From contig DYJN01000001.1 in assembly GCA_020723085.1 (NCBI GenBank), positions 29,321 to 92,810 of the forward strand: DNA of 63,490 bases. The letters run 5' to 3'. This document shows, piece by piece, positions 34,144-44,570 of the stretch (positions are counted from its first letter, which is position 1; each line of letters opens with the position of its first letter). Source of the stretch: Arcobacter sp. Its GTDB lineage: Bacteria > Acidobacteriota > Terriglobia > Bryobacterales > Bryobacteraceae. The notes under the pieces are model-generated. The model was given only the letters and a program-made list of their open reading frames with translations. It was not told the DNA's origin and made no database searches. Made by a program: the position numbers and the translations under genes.

Positions 34144-34175
34144 TTACGCCAGCTTCTTGCGCGCGAAGGGGCGGG
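34087..34175. repeat. 28-bp direct repeat, copies 61 bp apart
   Basis: 34087-34114 and 34148-34175 are identical except for one C/T. Both start GCCAGCTTCYTGCGCGCG and end in GGGGCGGG. The right copy is the 3' coding end of the TPR gene (encoding PFARKKLA); the left copy lies just beyond the stop. This looks like a local duplication of the gene end. Confidence 0.8.
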
Positions 34176-35055
34176 CGAACGCTGCGGGCGGATTGTGCGC
34201 CGCCGTCTGAGAGGCGCGGCGGTAGCAGGCTGCCGCTTCTTCCTTGTGACCGAGCTTCTCGTGCGCCATGCCCATCAGGCATTGAATAAAAGGATCGTTC
34301 TGATTGGCCTGTTGGAGTTGCTCGAGCGCTCCCGCCGCGTCGCCCGTGTAGAGAGCCACGTAGCCGGCCAGATAAGGAAAGGAGGGCTGCTGCTGCCTGG
34401 CCATTCCCGGATGGGAATCCAGCAGGGCTTTGGCCGCAGCCACATGCTTCATCGCCTCATCCTTCTGGCCCCGCCGCGCAGCCAGCCGTCCGAGAGCGTG
34501 CTCGAGGCGGAACATCCACAGCGCACGGCGGTCTTCGCTGATGTTCGGCTCCTCAAGCCCAACCTTGGTTCCCATGCGGTAAAGCTTCTCCGCCTCGTCG
34601 AATGCGCCGGCTTCGATGCAGACGCGGGCCACTTCATTGGCGGCCTCGCCTGCATTGTAGTGGTTGCCGAGTTGCAGCCAGTACTCGTACAGCATGAGGC
34701 CGTAGCGGGCGGAGTTGGCGCAATCGTTGTCGAACGCATAGGACATGGCCATCTGCCGCCATGCAACCGCCCGCGCCTGCGCGTCCGGGGCGGCGCCGGC
34801 GGATTTCTGGAAATACTGGCGGGCTTCCGCCGTCCGGCCAAGCAGATCCAGCACGATCCCGGCGGCATTCAAAGCGGCTGTATTGAACGGCTTCTTCCCG
34901 ATCTCACGCCGGTACAGGAGCAGGGCGTCTTCGAGCTGTCCGGCACGGATCAGTTTCCGGCCTTCACGGACGAACTCTGGCACATTGGGCTGGGGCGGCT
35001 GAGCCGCGGCAGGCAGCAGCAGGAAACACACGAACCCGGCAAGTGCAGTCTTCAT
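34144..35055 (-). CDS. TPR-repeat protein, exported
   Basis: A 303-residue protein with a signal peptide (MKTALAGFVCFLLLPAAA) and several TPR units spread from residue 27 to the C-terminus (AGQLEDALLLYRREIGKKPFN, AGAFDEAEKLYRMG, ALEQLQQANQNDPF). No enzymatic domain. GAGGGA lies six bases before the ATG. It diverges from the APC permease. Its last 28 bp are duplicated just downstream. Confidence 0.85.
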   Translation of the reverse strand: MKTALAGFVCFLLLPAAAQPPQPNVPEFVREGRKLIRAGQLEDALLLYRREIGKKPFNTAALNAAGIVLDLLGRTAEARQYFQKSAGAAPDAQARAVAWRQMAMSYAFDNDCANSARYGLMLYEYWLQLGNHYNAGEAANEVARVCIEAGAFDEAEKLYRMGTKVGLEEPNISEDRRALWMFRLEHALGRLAARRGQKDEAMKHVAAAKALLDSHPGMARQQQPSFPYLAGYVALYTGDAAGALEQLQQANQNDPFIQCLMGMAHEKLGHKEEAAACYRRASQTAAHNPPAAFARPFARKKLA

Positions 35056-35167
35056 CGCAAGTCCCTCTTTCAGTGGTGCCTGACGAGACGGAATCGCCGC
35101 GAAGAAAGTTACGGAGCCGCGTGGCGGCGCCCGCCCGCGCTTCGAACGCCTCAGGCTCCCTCCAGCT

Positions 35168-35200
35168 TACAATTGAAAAAGCGCTGCCGCCTCCGGCGGC
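35168..35200 (+). promoter_or_regulatory. TACAAT box and leader hairpin before permease gene
   Basis: TACAAT at 35168-35173 predicts +1 near 35180. The leader then has GCCGCC (35186-35191) pairing with GGCGGC (35195-35200) and no Shine-Dalgarno before the ATG at 35209. Confidence 0.35.
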
Positions 35201-35208
35201 CGATATTT

Positions 35209-37440
35209 ATGGCGAGTCCGACGGAACCCGCTGCTGGCCTCAACAAGAACCTCCCCAAGATCGTAGTGGCCACTACGGTGGCCCTCACGTTCATCTCTTT
35301 CTGGCGCGGCGCGGCCATCGTGCTCAGCGATCTGGCCTCGACCATGTTTTACGTCGGCGGCATCGCCGAGCACGCTCTCGGCAAGTCTGCGCCATGGTTC
35401 GTGCTGGCCGTGCTGCTGTTCGGTTTCGCCATCCGCTCGATCTATCTGGAGAGCTGCGGCATGTTCGTGCGCGGCGGCGTGTATGTGGTGGTGCGCGACG
35501 CCATGGGGCCGCGCATGGCCAAGCTGTCGGTCTCGGCGCTGGTGGTGGACTATGTGCTCACGGGCCCGATTTCTTCGGTCTCTGCGGGCCACTACCTCGG
35601 GCGGCTGGTGAATGAACTGTCGGCGCAGCTGCATTCGGACTTCCGCCTCGAACCCAACTGGTTCGCCGTCTCCTTCGGCCTCGCCGTGACCCTGTATTTC
35701 TGGTGGCAGAACGTCAAGGGGATCCACGAGAGCTCGGGCAAGGCGCTGCGCATCATGCAGGTGACCACGGTGATGGTGGGTGCGCTCATCGTGTGGTCCC
35801 TCGCCACACTTCTGCTGCGCGGCCACGCAGAACTGCCGCCCCCGCCGACGGTCGAGAACATTCGCTTCGATTCCCACTCCCTGGGCTGGCTGGAGGGAAC
35901 CTTCTGGTCCACCATCTGGCCCGCCGCGCTGGTGATCGGCTTCGGCCACACGCTGCTGGCGATGAGCGGCTTCGAGACGCTGGCGCAGGTCTACCGGGAA
36001 ATCGCCGCCCCCAAGATGCAGAACCTGAGCCGCGCCGCCAACATCGTGTGCACCTACGCTCTCCTGTCGACGGGCTTCGTCACCTTCGCCGCCGTCATGA
36101 TCATCCCGGACAAGGTCCGGCCTGAATACTTCGAGAACCTGATCGGCGGGCTGGCGATGTACCTGGAAGGCCCCGATGTGCTGCGGCTGGCGTTCCACAT
36201 TTTTGTCGTCGTCGTCGGCGCGCTGATCCTCTCCGGCGCAGTGAACACATCCATCATCGGCGCCAACGGCATCCTGAACCGCGTGGCCGAAGACGGAGTG
36301 CTCACCGGCTGGTTCCGCAAGCCGCATCCCCGCTTCGGCACCTCGCACCGGCTCATAGGCCTTATCACGGCGGCGCAGCTGCTCACGATCCTCGCCTCGC
36401 GCGGCGACGTCTATCTGCTCGGCGAGGCTTACGCTTTCGGCGTCGTCTGGAGCTTCGCGTTGAAAGGGCTCGGCGTGCTCGCCTTGCGGTTCCGGCGTTC
36501 CGATCAGGCGTACAAGTTCCCCGTCAACCTCCGCATCGGCGGAACCGAGATCCCCCTGGGACTGGCCGCCACCACGCTGGCGCTGCTGCTGGTCGCCGTG
36601 ACGAATCTGCTCACCAAGCAGATCGCCACGATTTATGGCCTCAGTTTCACCGCAGTCCTGTTCGCTGTATTCACCGTTTCGGAGCGGCTCAACGCGCAGC
36701 GGTTGAGACAGGCGGGTGAGACCGCGCTCGAAGAATTCCAGCTCGATCATGAGCCGGATGTCCAGCCCAACCTGCTGCACGCCCGTCCCGGCTGCATCCT
36801 GGTGGCGGTCCGTGACTACAACCACATGCTCCATCTCCAGGAAGTGCTGCGCAAGACGAGCATCCGCCGCAGCGACATCGTCGTCATGACGGTTCGCCCG
36901 CTGAATGCCGGCGCGGGCGAGCACGAACTGGCGCAGGACCAGCTCTTCACCGATTACGAAAGGGAGCTGTTCTCCCGCGTCGTGGCGCTGGCCGAAAAAG
37001 AGGGCAAGCCGGTGGAGTTGCTGGTGGTGCCCGCCACGGATCCTTTCTTCGCCCTCGTGCATACCGCCCAGAAGCTGAAGGCGTCACGTCTGGTCACCGG
37101 CGTCTCCCGCACCATGCCGAGTGAGGAGCTCGCCCGCCGCATCGGCCTCGCCTGGGAGCATCTGCCCGAGCACCGGCACGCGTTCTCGCTGGAGATCATC
37201 GCTCCGGACCGGCCTTCTTCTTATGTCAACCTCGGCCCGCATCCGCCGCGCCTCTGGCCCGAAGACATCGACCGTCTGCACGAACTCTGGCTGCGGCTCA
37301 CCTCCAAAGAGGGCTTCTCCGCCTCCCTGCACCACCGCGATGTCGTCGGCGCGGCGCTGCGCTATCTCGAGAAGAACCTCAACAACGAGCGCAGGCAGGA
37401 AGTGCTCGACGAAATCCGCAAGCAGGCGCCGGGCCCATAG
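35209..37440 (+). CDS. APC-superfamily permease with cytosolic C-terminal domain
   Basis: A 743-residue transporter with about 12 hydrophobic helices over the first ~490 residues (VVATTVALTFISFWRGAA, MFVRGGVYVVVRDAMG). An extended cytosolic tail of about 250 residues follows. Within the tail, GCILVAVRDYNHMLHLQEVL and VELLVVPATDPFFALVHTAQ resemble universal-stress-like alpha/beta folds, as in other regulated amino-acid/polyamine permeases. The substrate is unknown. The start has no Shine-Dalgarno, but a TACAAT box lies upstream. Confidence 0.83.
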   Translation: MASPTEPAAGLNKNLPKIVVATTVALTFISFWRGAAIVLSDLASTMFYVGGIAEHALGKSAPWFVLAVLLFGFAIRSIYLESCGMFVRGGVYVVVRDAMGPRMAKLSVSALVVDYVLTGPISSVSAGHYLGRLVNELSAQLHSDFRLEPNWFAVSFGLAVTLYFWWQNVKGIHESSGKALRIMQVTTVMVGALIVWSLATLLLRGHAELPPPPTVENIRFDSHSLGWLEGTFWSTIWPAALVIGFGHTLLAMSGFETLAQVYREIAAPKMQNLSRAANIVCTYALLSTGFVTFAAVMIIPDKVRPEYFENLIGGLAMYLEGPDVLRLAFHIFVVVVGALILSGAVNTSIIGANGILNRVAEDGVLTGWFRKPHPRFGTSHRLIGLITAAQLLTILASRGDVYLLGEAYAFGVVWSFALKGLGVLALRFRRSDQAYKFPVNLRIGGTEIPLGLAATTLALLLVAVTNLLTKQIATIYGLSFTAVLFAVFTVSERLNAQRLRQAGETALEEFQLDHEPDVQPNLLHARPGCILVAVRDYNHMLHLQEVLRKTSIRRSDIVVMTVRPLNAGAGEHELAQDQLFTDYERELFSRVVALAEKEGKPVELLVVPATDPFFALVHTAQKLKASRLVTGVSRTMPSEELARRIGLAWEHLPEHRHAFSLEIIAPDRPSSYVNLGPHPPRLWPEDIDRLHELWLRLTSKEGFSASLHHRDVVGAALRYLEKNLNNERRQEVLDEIRKQAPGP

Positions 37441-37632
37441 GTCCGCTGTCGAGCCTCACATCTGCACCCTCAGCCGCCGCTGCTTCTTCAGCGTGATTCC
37501 TGAGGCTTCGACATCCTCGGTGCGGCGCTGAATTCCTGCATTCGGACGAGGAACAGGCTGCCGCTGTCGGCCGAGGCGTCCATTCCGATCGGCAGAGGCC
37601 GGCTCACTGGAACCCGAACCGGCGTCCGGGCG

Positions 37633-37917
37633 TTGATCCATCTGGCGTCCATCTACCCCGCCATCTCAGAACGGGCCGAAGCCGGGCCTGTGGTCCGCCG
37701 CGCCATTCAAGCTGCGCGCGGGCGAACGTGGGCGCCGCTCCCGGTTTTGAGCGAGCTCTTGACCGGGCATGCCCGGCTGCTGCGGAAGCTCAATCGGAAG
37801 GACGAAGCCCGCAAGGCCGAGGCGGTTTCAAAAGCGCTGCGCGCCACCGGCAGCGAATCCCCGGCAGGCAGTCATCTGGTGAGTTATGAGGAACTGAGGG
37901 ATTCTAAGGAAAATTGA
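37633..37917 (+). pseudogene. Remnant of a TPR (kinesin light chain-type) protein
   Basis: A 94-codon reading frame resembling only the C-terminal part of a TPR_12 protein: LASIYPAISERAEAGPVVRRAIQ, then HARLLRKLNRKDEARKAEAVSKALRA, the typical last repeat. The 5' part of any parent gene is missing upstream, where no compatible start or repeats are seen. It is most likely a decayed fragment, though a short expressed protein from TTG 37633 cannot be excluded. Confidence 0.55.
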
Positions 37918-37991
37918 GACGACCCGAATGGCTTGGGGGAAATGGGGACTCGCCTGTCTTTTGAGGGGGAAGCGCCCGCTTCGGCCGGATC

Positions 37992-38339
37992 TCAGGCGTT
38001 CTCTTCGTCGATGGCGATCTTGAGCGCGCGGAGGAATTTCTGGTCCTGGGCGGTCCAGCGGATCTTGCCCGTGCGGCGCTGGCGTCTCCGCTTGCGGGGT
38101 TCGGAGACCTCTTCTTCGAAATCCGTCTCCAGACGCGTCTCCACCACAGTCTCGCTGTCGTCTCCCTCGCCGGATTCGTCACGCTTGTTGAACCCGATGG
38201 TGGCTTCCAGCACCAGGAAGACGTCGTAGCCGGCGCGCTTGATCTCCCCGATGGCTTCGGCGATGCGGTCCGAGTCAGACAGCGACTCGTTGATCGCGTG
38301 ACCGAGTTCCTGCATCAATTCCTTAAGCCGTTCGTCCAA
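37992..38339 (-). CDS. Conserved hypothetical protein, charged
   Basis: A 115-residue soluble protein: an N-terminal helical part (LDERLKELMQELGHAINES), a conserved-looking YDVFLVLEATIGFNKR core, an acidic stretch, then a basic RKRRRQRR patch and a C-terminal LRALKIAIDEENA helix. No domain was recognised. TTG 38339 is preferred because TATCCT upstream (minus strand) would place +1 downstream of the alternative ATG at 38411. It may bind nucleic acid through the basic patch (inference). Confidence 0.6.
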   Translation of the reverse strand: MDERLKELMQELGHAINESLSDSDRIAEAIGEIKRAGYDVFLVLEATIGFNKRDESGEGDDSETVVETRLETDFEEEVSEPRKRRRQRRTGKIRWTAQDQKFLRALKIAIDEENA

Positions 38340-38479
38340 GGTTGGGGTTGAGTCCTTTCCCTCGATTTCAGGATAACACCCGGACAGCAGCGCATGGCCG
38401 CTGCCGCACACTCTACCTATCGGCAGCGCATCCCGGCGTCTTGAACCCGCCGCCCTCTCTCCGGAACCGCTCTCTCTGC

Positions 38480-38485
38480 TAGCAT
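38480..38485 (+). promoter_or_regulatory. -10 box TAGCAT
   Basis: TAGCAT predicts +1 near 38492 and a leader of about 18 nt with TAAGGG before the TTG at 38510. Confidence 0.35.
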
Positions 38486-38509
38486 GACAGGCGTAAGGGC
38501 AAATCGGCG

Positions 38510-38776
38510 TTGCTCAGTCTGGCGAGAAAATTCTTTGCATCGGTCCTGCCCGGCGTGATCCGCCCGCTCCACTCGCTCTGGAACGAAATCCTCGGATTCC
38601 TCTTCTTCCTGCTGGCGGTGATGATGATCCGTCCCGTGTGGACGGGCTGGAAGGAACTCAGCCAAGGCCCCGAACACCTGCTGCGCTTCCTGCTGAGCGC
38701 CTTCATGTTCGCCATCCTGCTGGGCTTCTCCATCCACGCCTTCTGGAAGGCGCGGCGCATCAGCCGCGGCTCCTGA
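38510..38776 (+). CDS. Small membrane protein
   Basis: An 88-residue protein with two hydrophobic helices (LWNEILGFLFFLLAVMMI and LLSAFMFAILLGFSIHAFW). No family was recognised. The start is TTG with a TAAGGG leader element and a TAGCAT box. It diverges from the charged hypothetical and converges with the TPR gene. Confidence 0.65.
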   Translation: MLSLARKFFASVLPGVIRPLHSLWNEILGFLFFLLAVMMIRPVWTGWKELSQGPEHLLRFLLSAFMFAILLGFSIHAFWKARRISRGS

Positions 38777-38809
38777 CCGAAGCCAGCCGGGCGGAGAAGA
38801 GCCGCAAGC

Positions 38810-40084
38810 CTACCGTTGAGGAGAGGGCGCGTTCTGCGCCGCAGGCGGCGCTGCCACCAGCCGTTCCAGTTCGGCGATCTGCTTCTTCACGGTCTCGGCA
38901 TCGGGCGCGTTTGGCGCAAAGCTCAGATAGCCCTTCATGTGGTCGAGCGCGCCCGCGTAGTCGCCTTTCTCGGCGAGAATGTGCGCCATCAGGCTGTAAG
39001 CGCGCGGGTTTCTGTGGTTGGGATCCAGCCTGATCGCCTCGCGCGCGCTTTTCTCGGCTTCGGCTCGCCGTCCCAGATTGTAGGCGGCCGCTCCATGCAC
39101 AAACCAGACCTGCGGATAGCTGAACGGGTTCAACTTCAGCACCGTTTCGCTCCGGGCGGCGATCTGCTCCCAGTCGCGGGAGTTCATGGCGAGCTGCAGC
39201 AGGCTGAGGTGGGGTCCGATGAACTTCGAGTCGGCTTCGATCGACTTCTCATACGCGGAACGCGCCTCCTCGAATTTCTTCTGAGCCTCAAGAGCGTTGC
39301 CGAGTTCGAACCACGCCGCCGCAAACCTCGGATAGATCTCAACGGCCTTGCGCAGGTGGACCTCAGCCTCGGCGGGTTTCCTCTTCCTGGCCAGCGACCG
39401 GGCCTTCTCATAGGCCTTCTTCGCTTCCTTGGGCGCGTTGGCCGTCGTCAGGCTGAACGTGAATCCCTGCACGTTGGACATGCGCCGCAGGACGATCACT
39501 CCGATTTCCGGATTGTCGAGCACGCGCCGCCCGGCGAGCTGGACCACGTCGCTCTGGTGTCCCGGCAATTCCGCGCGGAACTCGCATCCCACCAGTTCGC
39601 GCTCCGAAATCCCCCGCGTCGGACCGGGATTCATGATGCTCCGCATGTCGGTGCTGTCCATGCTGGCGTCGGCGAACACGGCCTGGTTCTGCCCCAGCGC
39701 GATGCTGAAGCGCCCCTTGGCGTCGGTGTAGCCCTGCGGGCGCAGCCGCCCGTTGCAGACCATCACCATCATCACGGGTTCGGGCGGCGGGGTGCCGTCC
39801 TCCATCATGACGCGGCCGGAAAGATAGATCGGGCGCTGGAAGTCCTGGAAACTCGGCTGTTGCTGCTGTTGTTGTCCGGGGAACGGAGTGGGCGTGGTGG
39901 GCTTGGCCGGAGAAGGCTGGGGTGTTGGCGCCGGAGCAGGCGCCGGCGATGGCGGCGGCGCGGCTCCACCTCCCCCGGTGCCTCCGGTTTGCCCGCCCCC
40001 CTGTTGTTGCCCAGAGATCGAAACACATACGGCTAAGGCCAGCAGCGCTGCCAGCGCTGCCCTACGGAGTCCGGGCACTTTCAT
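38810..40084 (-). CDS. TPR-repeat protein with Pro/Gln-rich linker and Ig-like domain, exported
   Basis: A 424-residue protein. After a signal peptide comes a low-complexity Gly/Pro/Gln linker (about 25-75), then a beta-rich segment (PIYLSGRVMMEDGTPPPEPVMM...GYTDAKGRFSIALG) like a carboxypeptidase-regulatory-like domain, then four to five TPR units (AEAEVHLRKAVEIYPRFAAAW and others). It is probably periplasmic or surface-associated. GGGAGG precedes the ATG at 40084 by about six bases. Longer starts up to 40201 would put the signal peptide inside the protein. Confidence 0.85.
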   Translation of the reverse strand: MKVPGLRRAALAALLALAVCVSISGQQQGGGQTGGTGGGGAAPPPSPAPAPAPTPQPSPAKPTTPTPFPGQQQQQQPSFQDFQRPIYLSGRVMMEDGTPPPEPVMMVMVCNGRLRPQGYTDAKGRFSIALGQNQAVFADASMDSTDMRSIMNPGPTRGISERELVGCEFRAELPGHQSDVVQLAGRRVLDNPEIGVIVLRRMSNVQGFTFSLTTANAPKEAKKAYEKARSLARKRKPAEAEVHLRKAVEIYPRFAAAWFELGNALEAQKKFEEARSAYEKSIEADSKFIGPHLSLLQLAMNSRDWEQIAARSETVLKLNPFSYPQVWFVHGAAAYNLGRRAEAEKSAREAIRLDPNHRNPRAYSLMAHILAEKGDYAGALDHMKGYLSFAPNAPDAETVKKQIAELERLVAAPPAAQNAPSPQR

Positions 40085-40179
40085 GGGAACCTCCCTCAAC
40101 GGGATGGATGTCAAACCGCTGTTGCCCGTATTATGGCACACAACCGCTGCCGGGTCTCCGGTTCTCTTCTCGTACGATG

Positions 40180-40207
40180 TTGCGGAATGGCGAAACTTCA
40201 ATATGAT
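40180..40207 (+). promoter_or_regulatory. Promoter TTGCGG-N16-TATGAT
   Basis: TTGCGG at 40180-40185 and TATGAT at 40202-40207 with a 16-bp spacer; +1 near 40214, leader about 14 nt before the ATG at 40228. Confidence 0.55.
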
Positions 40208-40227
40208 TGAGTGAGGCGAGAAACCCT

Positions 40228-40857
40228 ATGAACCGCATCCGAATCTCCCATTGCCTGCCGGCGCTGCTGCTCGCGCTGGCGGGATGCTCGCAGGCGCCCC
40301 CGGCCAAGAAGGAGCCTCCAAAGCCGCCCGAACCGGCCACCGGACAGTCCGCCATCTTCCAGACCTTCCAGGTGGCCCGCACATGGGCGCCGGACGTGAA
40401 GCTGCTCAAGCTGGAAAGCGGCAATATCCCGGAGACGCCCTCCGCCGGCGGCAAATATGGCTTCTGGCGCGCCATCTACGTCAGCCAATCGAAACGGGCC
40501 AGGAAGGAGTTCACCTGGGCGGCTGCCGACAGCGAGGGCGGCATCTTCAAGGGCGTGCGCGCCGGCGCCGATTCCGGCTACCTTCCGAATCCGCGCGTCT
40601 TCCCGGTAGCCATCCAGGAAGTGAAGATCGACACGCCCAAGGCGCTCGAGACGGCCATGGCGGAAGTGCAAAAAGACGCCGCCATGAAGAAGGTCCTCGC
40701 TGACAACAAAGACCTTCCGATCCATTTCCTGCTCGAAATGGTTTCGCCCGACATCAAGCCCACATGGCGGGTGATCTTCGGGCCGTCGGTCAGCCAGAGC
40801 AAGTTCTCGGTCTTCGTCGACGCTTACACCGGCAAGTTCGTTCGGAAGCTGCGGTAG
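40228..40857 (+). CDS. Lipoprotein, unknown function
   Basis: A 209-residue lipoprotein: signal peptide, lipobox LALAGCSQ (Cys near 20), a short Pro/Lys-rich tether, then a globular domain beginning QSAIFQTFQVARTWAPDV. Segments TWRVIFGPSVSQSKFSVFVDAYTGKFV at the end look like a PepSY-type beta hairpin. The role is unknown. Confidence 0.8.
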   Translation: MNRIRISHCLPALLLALAGCSQAPPAKKEPPKPPEPATGQSAIFQTFQVARTWAPDVKLLKLESGNIPETPSAGGKYGFWRAIYVSQSKRARKEFTWAAADSEGGIFKGVRAGADSGYLPNPRVFPVAIQEVKIDTPKALETAMAEVQKDAAMKKVLADNKDLPIHFLLEMVSPDIKPTWRVIFGPSVSQSKFSVFVDAYTGKFVRKLR

Positions 40858-40869
40858 GCGCCGCCCGGC

Positions 40870-41313
40870 TCAGGCTTTTGCGCTCCGGCTCCTGCGCCGC
40901 AGCGGACCGCTGCCGGCAGTGGCGAGGGGGCTGGCAGCGACGGGACGCGCCACCGGAACCAGCGAGTGGTTCGGCTCGTAAGGCTCGGCGCGCACGCTGC
41001 GGGCCAGTTCGACGTTCAGCGAGGCCACAAACTGCTCGATCTGCTTTTGCATCGCCGCCATCTTCTCGCGCATGTTGAGGATGATCTCCACGCCCGCGAG
41101 GTTCACGCCCAGCTCGCGGGTGAGCTCCAGCACGACTTCCAGCCGCTCCAGATCCTCTTCCGTGTACAGCCGCGTGTTGCCCTCGCTGCGCGATGGCTTG
41201 ATCAAGCCTTCGCGCTCGTACATGCGCAGCGTCTGCGGATGGATGCCGTATTTTTCGGCCACCGCCGAGATCATGTAGCCTGCTTTGCCTTTCTGTTTCG
41301 CCACGGCTGTCAC
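40870..41313 (-). CDS. hspR: MerR-family heat-shock repressor HspR
   Basis: A 147-residue HspR. The winged-helix MerR DNA-binding domain reads [38 protein letters not shown] (given here only as the family landmark; key parts are [13 protein letters not shown] and GNTRLY), followed by a coiled coil and a basic C-terminal tail. It represses dnaK operons by binding HAIR elements and is itself sensitive to DnaK. Its ATG overlaps the dnaJ stop (ATGA). A HAIR-like site lies upstream of dnaK. Confidence 0.95.
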   Translation of the reverse strand: MTAVAKQKGKAGYMISAVAEKYGIHPQTLRMYEREGLIKPSRSEGNTRLYTEEDLERLEVVLELTRELGVNLAGVEIILNMREKMAAMQKQIEQFVASLNVELARSVRAEPYEPNHSLVPVARPVAASPLATAGSGPLRRRSRSAKA

Positions 41314-42449
41314 ACCTTCGACCAGAGCTCGGCGCGCGGATCGCGCGCGTCATGCCGGGACATTTCCCTGAGCAGCTCCCGCACGCGCTCGTCGCGCACG
41401 TCCGGAGTCTGCAGCTCGATTTCGACGATCTGATCCCCGCGCGTGTTCTTGCGCGCGTTGAACACGCCCTTGTCGCGCAGCCGGAATTTCTGGCCGTTCT
41501 GCGTGCCCTGGGGGATCTTCAGCAGCGCGCGCCCGTCCACGGTGGGCACTTCGATGCGCGTGCCGAGCCCGGCTTCCCACACCGTGACCGGAACGCGGAC
41601 ATACACATCGTCGCCCTCGCGCCGGAACAGCGGGTGGTCTTCGACCCTCACCGTAATGTAGAGGTCGCCCGCCGGCGCGCCCATCGTGCCGGCGTTGCCC
41701 TTGCCCGCCACCCGGAGCCGCGAACCCGTGGAGGCGCCGGGCGGAATGCGCACATCCACCGTTTCGTTCACCGCCACCCGGCCGTCGCCCCCGCACGCCG
41801 GGCAGGCGCGGGCCACCCGCCCGGCGCCGCCGCAGCGGGGGCAGGCAAGCGAGAACCGCATCGCCCCCACCATCTGGGTCACGTTGCCGCTGCCGTTGCA
41901 CTGCGTGCAGAGCGTGGCGCCGCCGCCGCTCTCCCCCGTCCCGCGGCACGTCTGGCAGGTATCGAGCCGCGAGATGCTCAGCCGCACCTGCGTGCCCCGG
42001 ATCGCCTGCCAGAAGTCGATGTCCAGGGCGTACTCAAGATCGGTCCCCTTCTCCGGCGCCCGGCGCTGAGCTCCGCGCCGCCCGCCGAAAAACTGGCTGA
42101 AGAGGTCGCTGAAACTCGAACCGAATCCGCCCTGCGCGCCGCCGAACGTCTCCGAAAAATCAAAGCCGCCGAAGCCGAATCCCTGCGGTCCCGCGCCCGG
42201 CTGCCCCGCTCGGGGGAAGCCGGACTCGGAGTAGAAGCCGTAGGTATCGTACAGCTTGCGCTTCTTGGCGTCGGATAGCACGTCATAGGCCTCCTGCACC
42301 GCCTTGAAGCGCTCCTCAGCGGCCTTATCGCCCGGGTTCAGGTCCGGATGATACTTGCGGGCCAGCCGGCGGTACGCCTTCCGGATCTCATCCTGGGAAG
42401 CGTCCCGCCGGACCCCCAGCGTCTCGTAATAGTCCTTGCTGGTCGTCAT
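41310..42449 (-). CDS. dnaJ: Chaperone DnaJ
   Basis: A 379-residue type I DnaJ co-chaperone. J domain with HPD (YHPDLNPGD near 35), a Gly/Phe-rich segment (about 75-120), four CxxCxGxG zinc-finger repeats ([32 protein letters not shown]) and the C-terminal substrate-binding domain. It stimulates DnaK ATPase. It lies 33 bp after dnaK and overlaps hspR. Confidence 0.97.
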   Translation of the reverse strand: MTTSKDYYETLGVRRDASQDEIRKAYRRLARKYHPDLNPGDKAAEERFKAVQEAYDVLSDAKKRKLYDTYGFYSESGFPRAGQPGAGPQGFGFGGFDFSETFGGAQGGFGSSFSDLFSQFFGGRRGAQRRAPEKGTDLEYALDIDFWQAIRGTQVRLSISRLDTCQTCRGTGESGGGATLCTQCNGSGNVTQMVGAMRFSLACPRCGGAGRVARACPACGGDGRVAVNETVDVRIPPGASTGSRLRVAGKGNAGTMGAPAGDLYITVRVEDHPLFRREGDDVYVRVPVTVWEAGLGTRIEVPTVDGRALLKIPQGTQNGQKFRLRDKGVFNARKNTRGDQIVEIELQTPDVRDERVRELLREMSRHDARDPRAELWSKV

Positions 42450-42482
42450 AGGCCGGCCCGCCCTGACTCGCCGTGGCCTCGA

Positions 42483-44393
<1,911 letters not shown>

Positions 44394-44469
44394 CTCTCCA
44401 TTCCCTTTTGTCGCACGGTGTCGGAACTTTCGTTCCCCGGCGCCGCGCTGAACTGCTGCGCCTGATCGT

Positions 44470-44498
44470 ATTATCAAACTTTAGTGTTACATTGTCAA
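44470..44498 (-). promoter_or_regulatory. dnaK promoter TTGACA-N17-GATAAT
   Basis: On the minus strand, a perfect -35 TTGACA (44493-44498) and -10 GATAAT (44470-44475) with an exact 17-bp spacer. +1 is near 44463, about 70 nt before the dnaK ATG. Confidence 0.85.
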
Positions 44499-44499
44499 G
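44479..44499. promoter_or_regulatory. HAIR-like operator for HspR
   Basis: CTTTAGT-N7-TGTCAAG matches the HAIR consensus CTTGAGT-N7-ACTCAAG at 11 of 14 half-site positions. It overlaps the -35 and spacer of the dnaK promoter, as expected for a repressor site, and hspR is the last gene of the same operon. Confidence 0.7.
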
Positions 44500-44570
44500 T
44501 TCTGCCGCCGAAAATTCTGCCCCTACCCCGCACTTGCCCTCCGCCACCATCTTGTGACATCTCTTCGGAT

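Noticed and set aside
35167-37062. 631-codon frame antisense to the APC permease
   Set aside because: His/Gln/Glu-rich shadow; no hydrophobic segments or domain.
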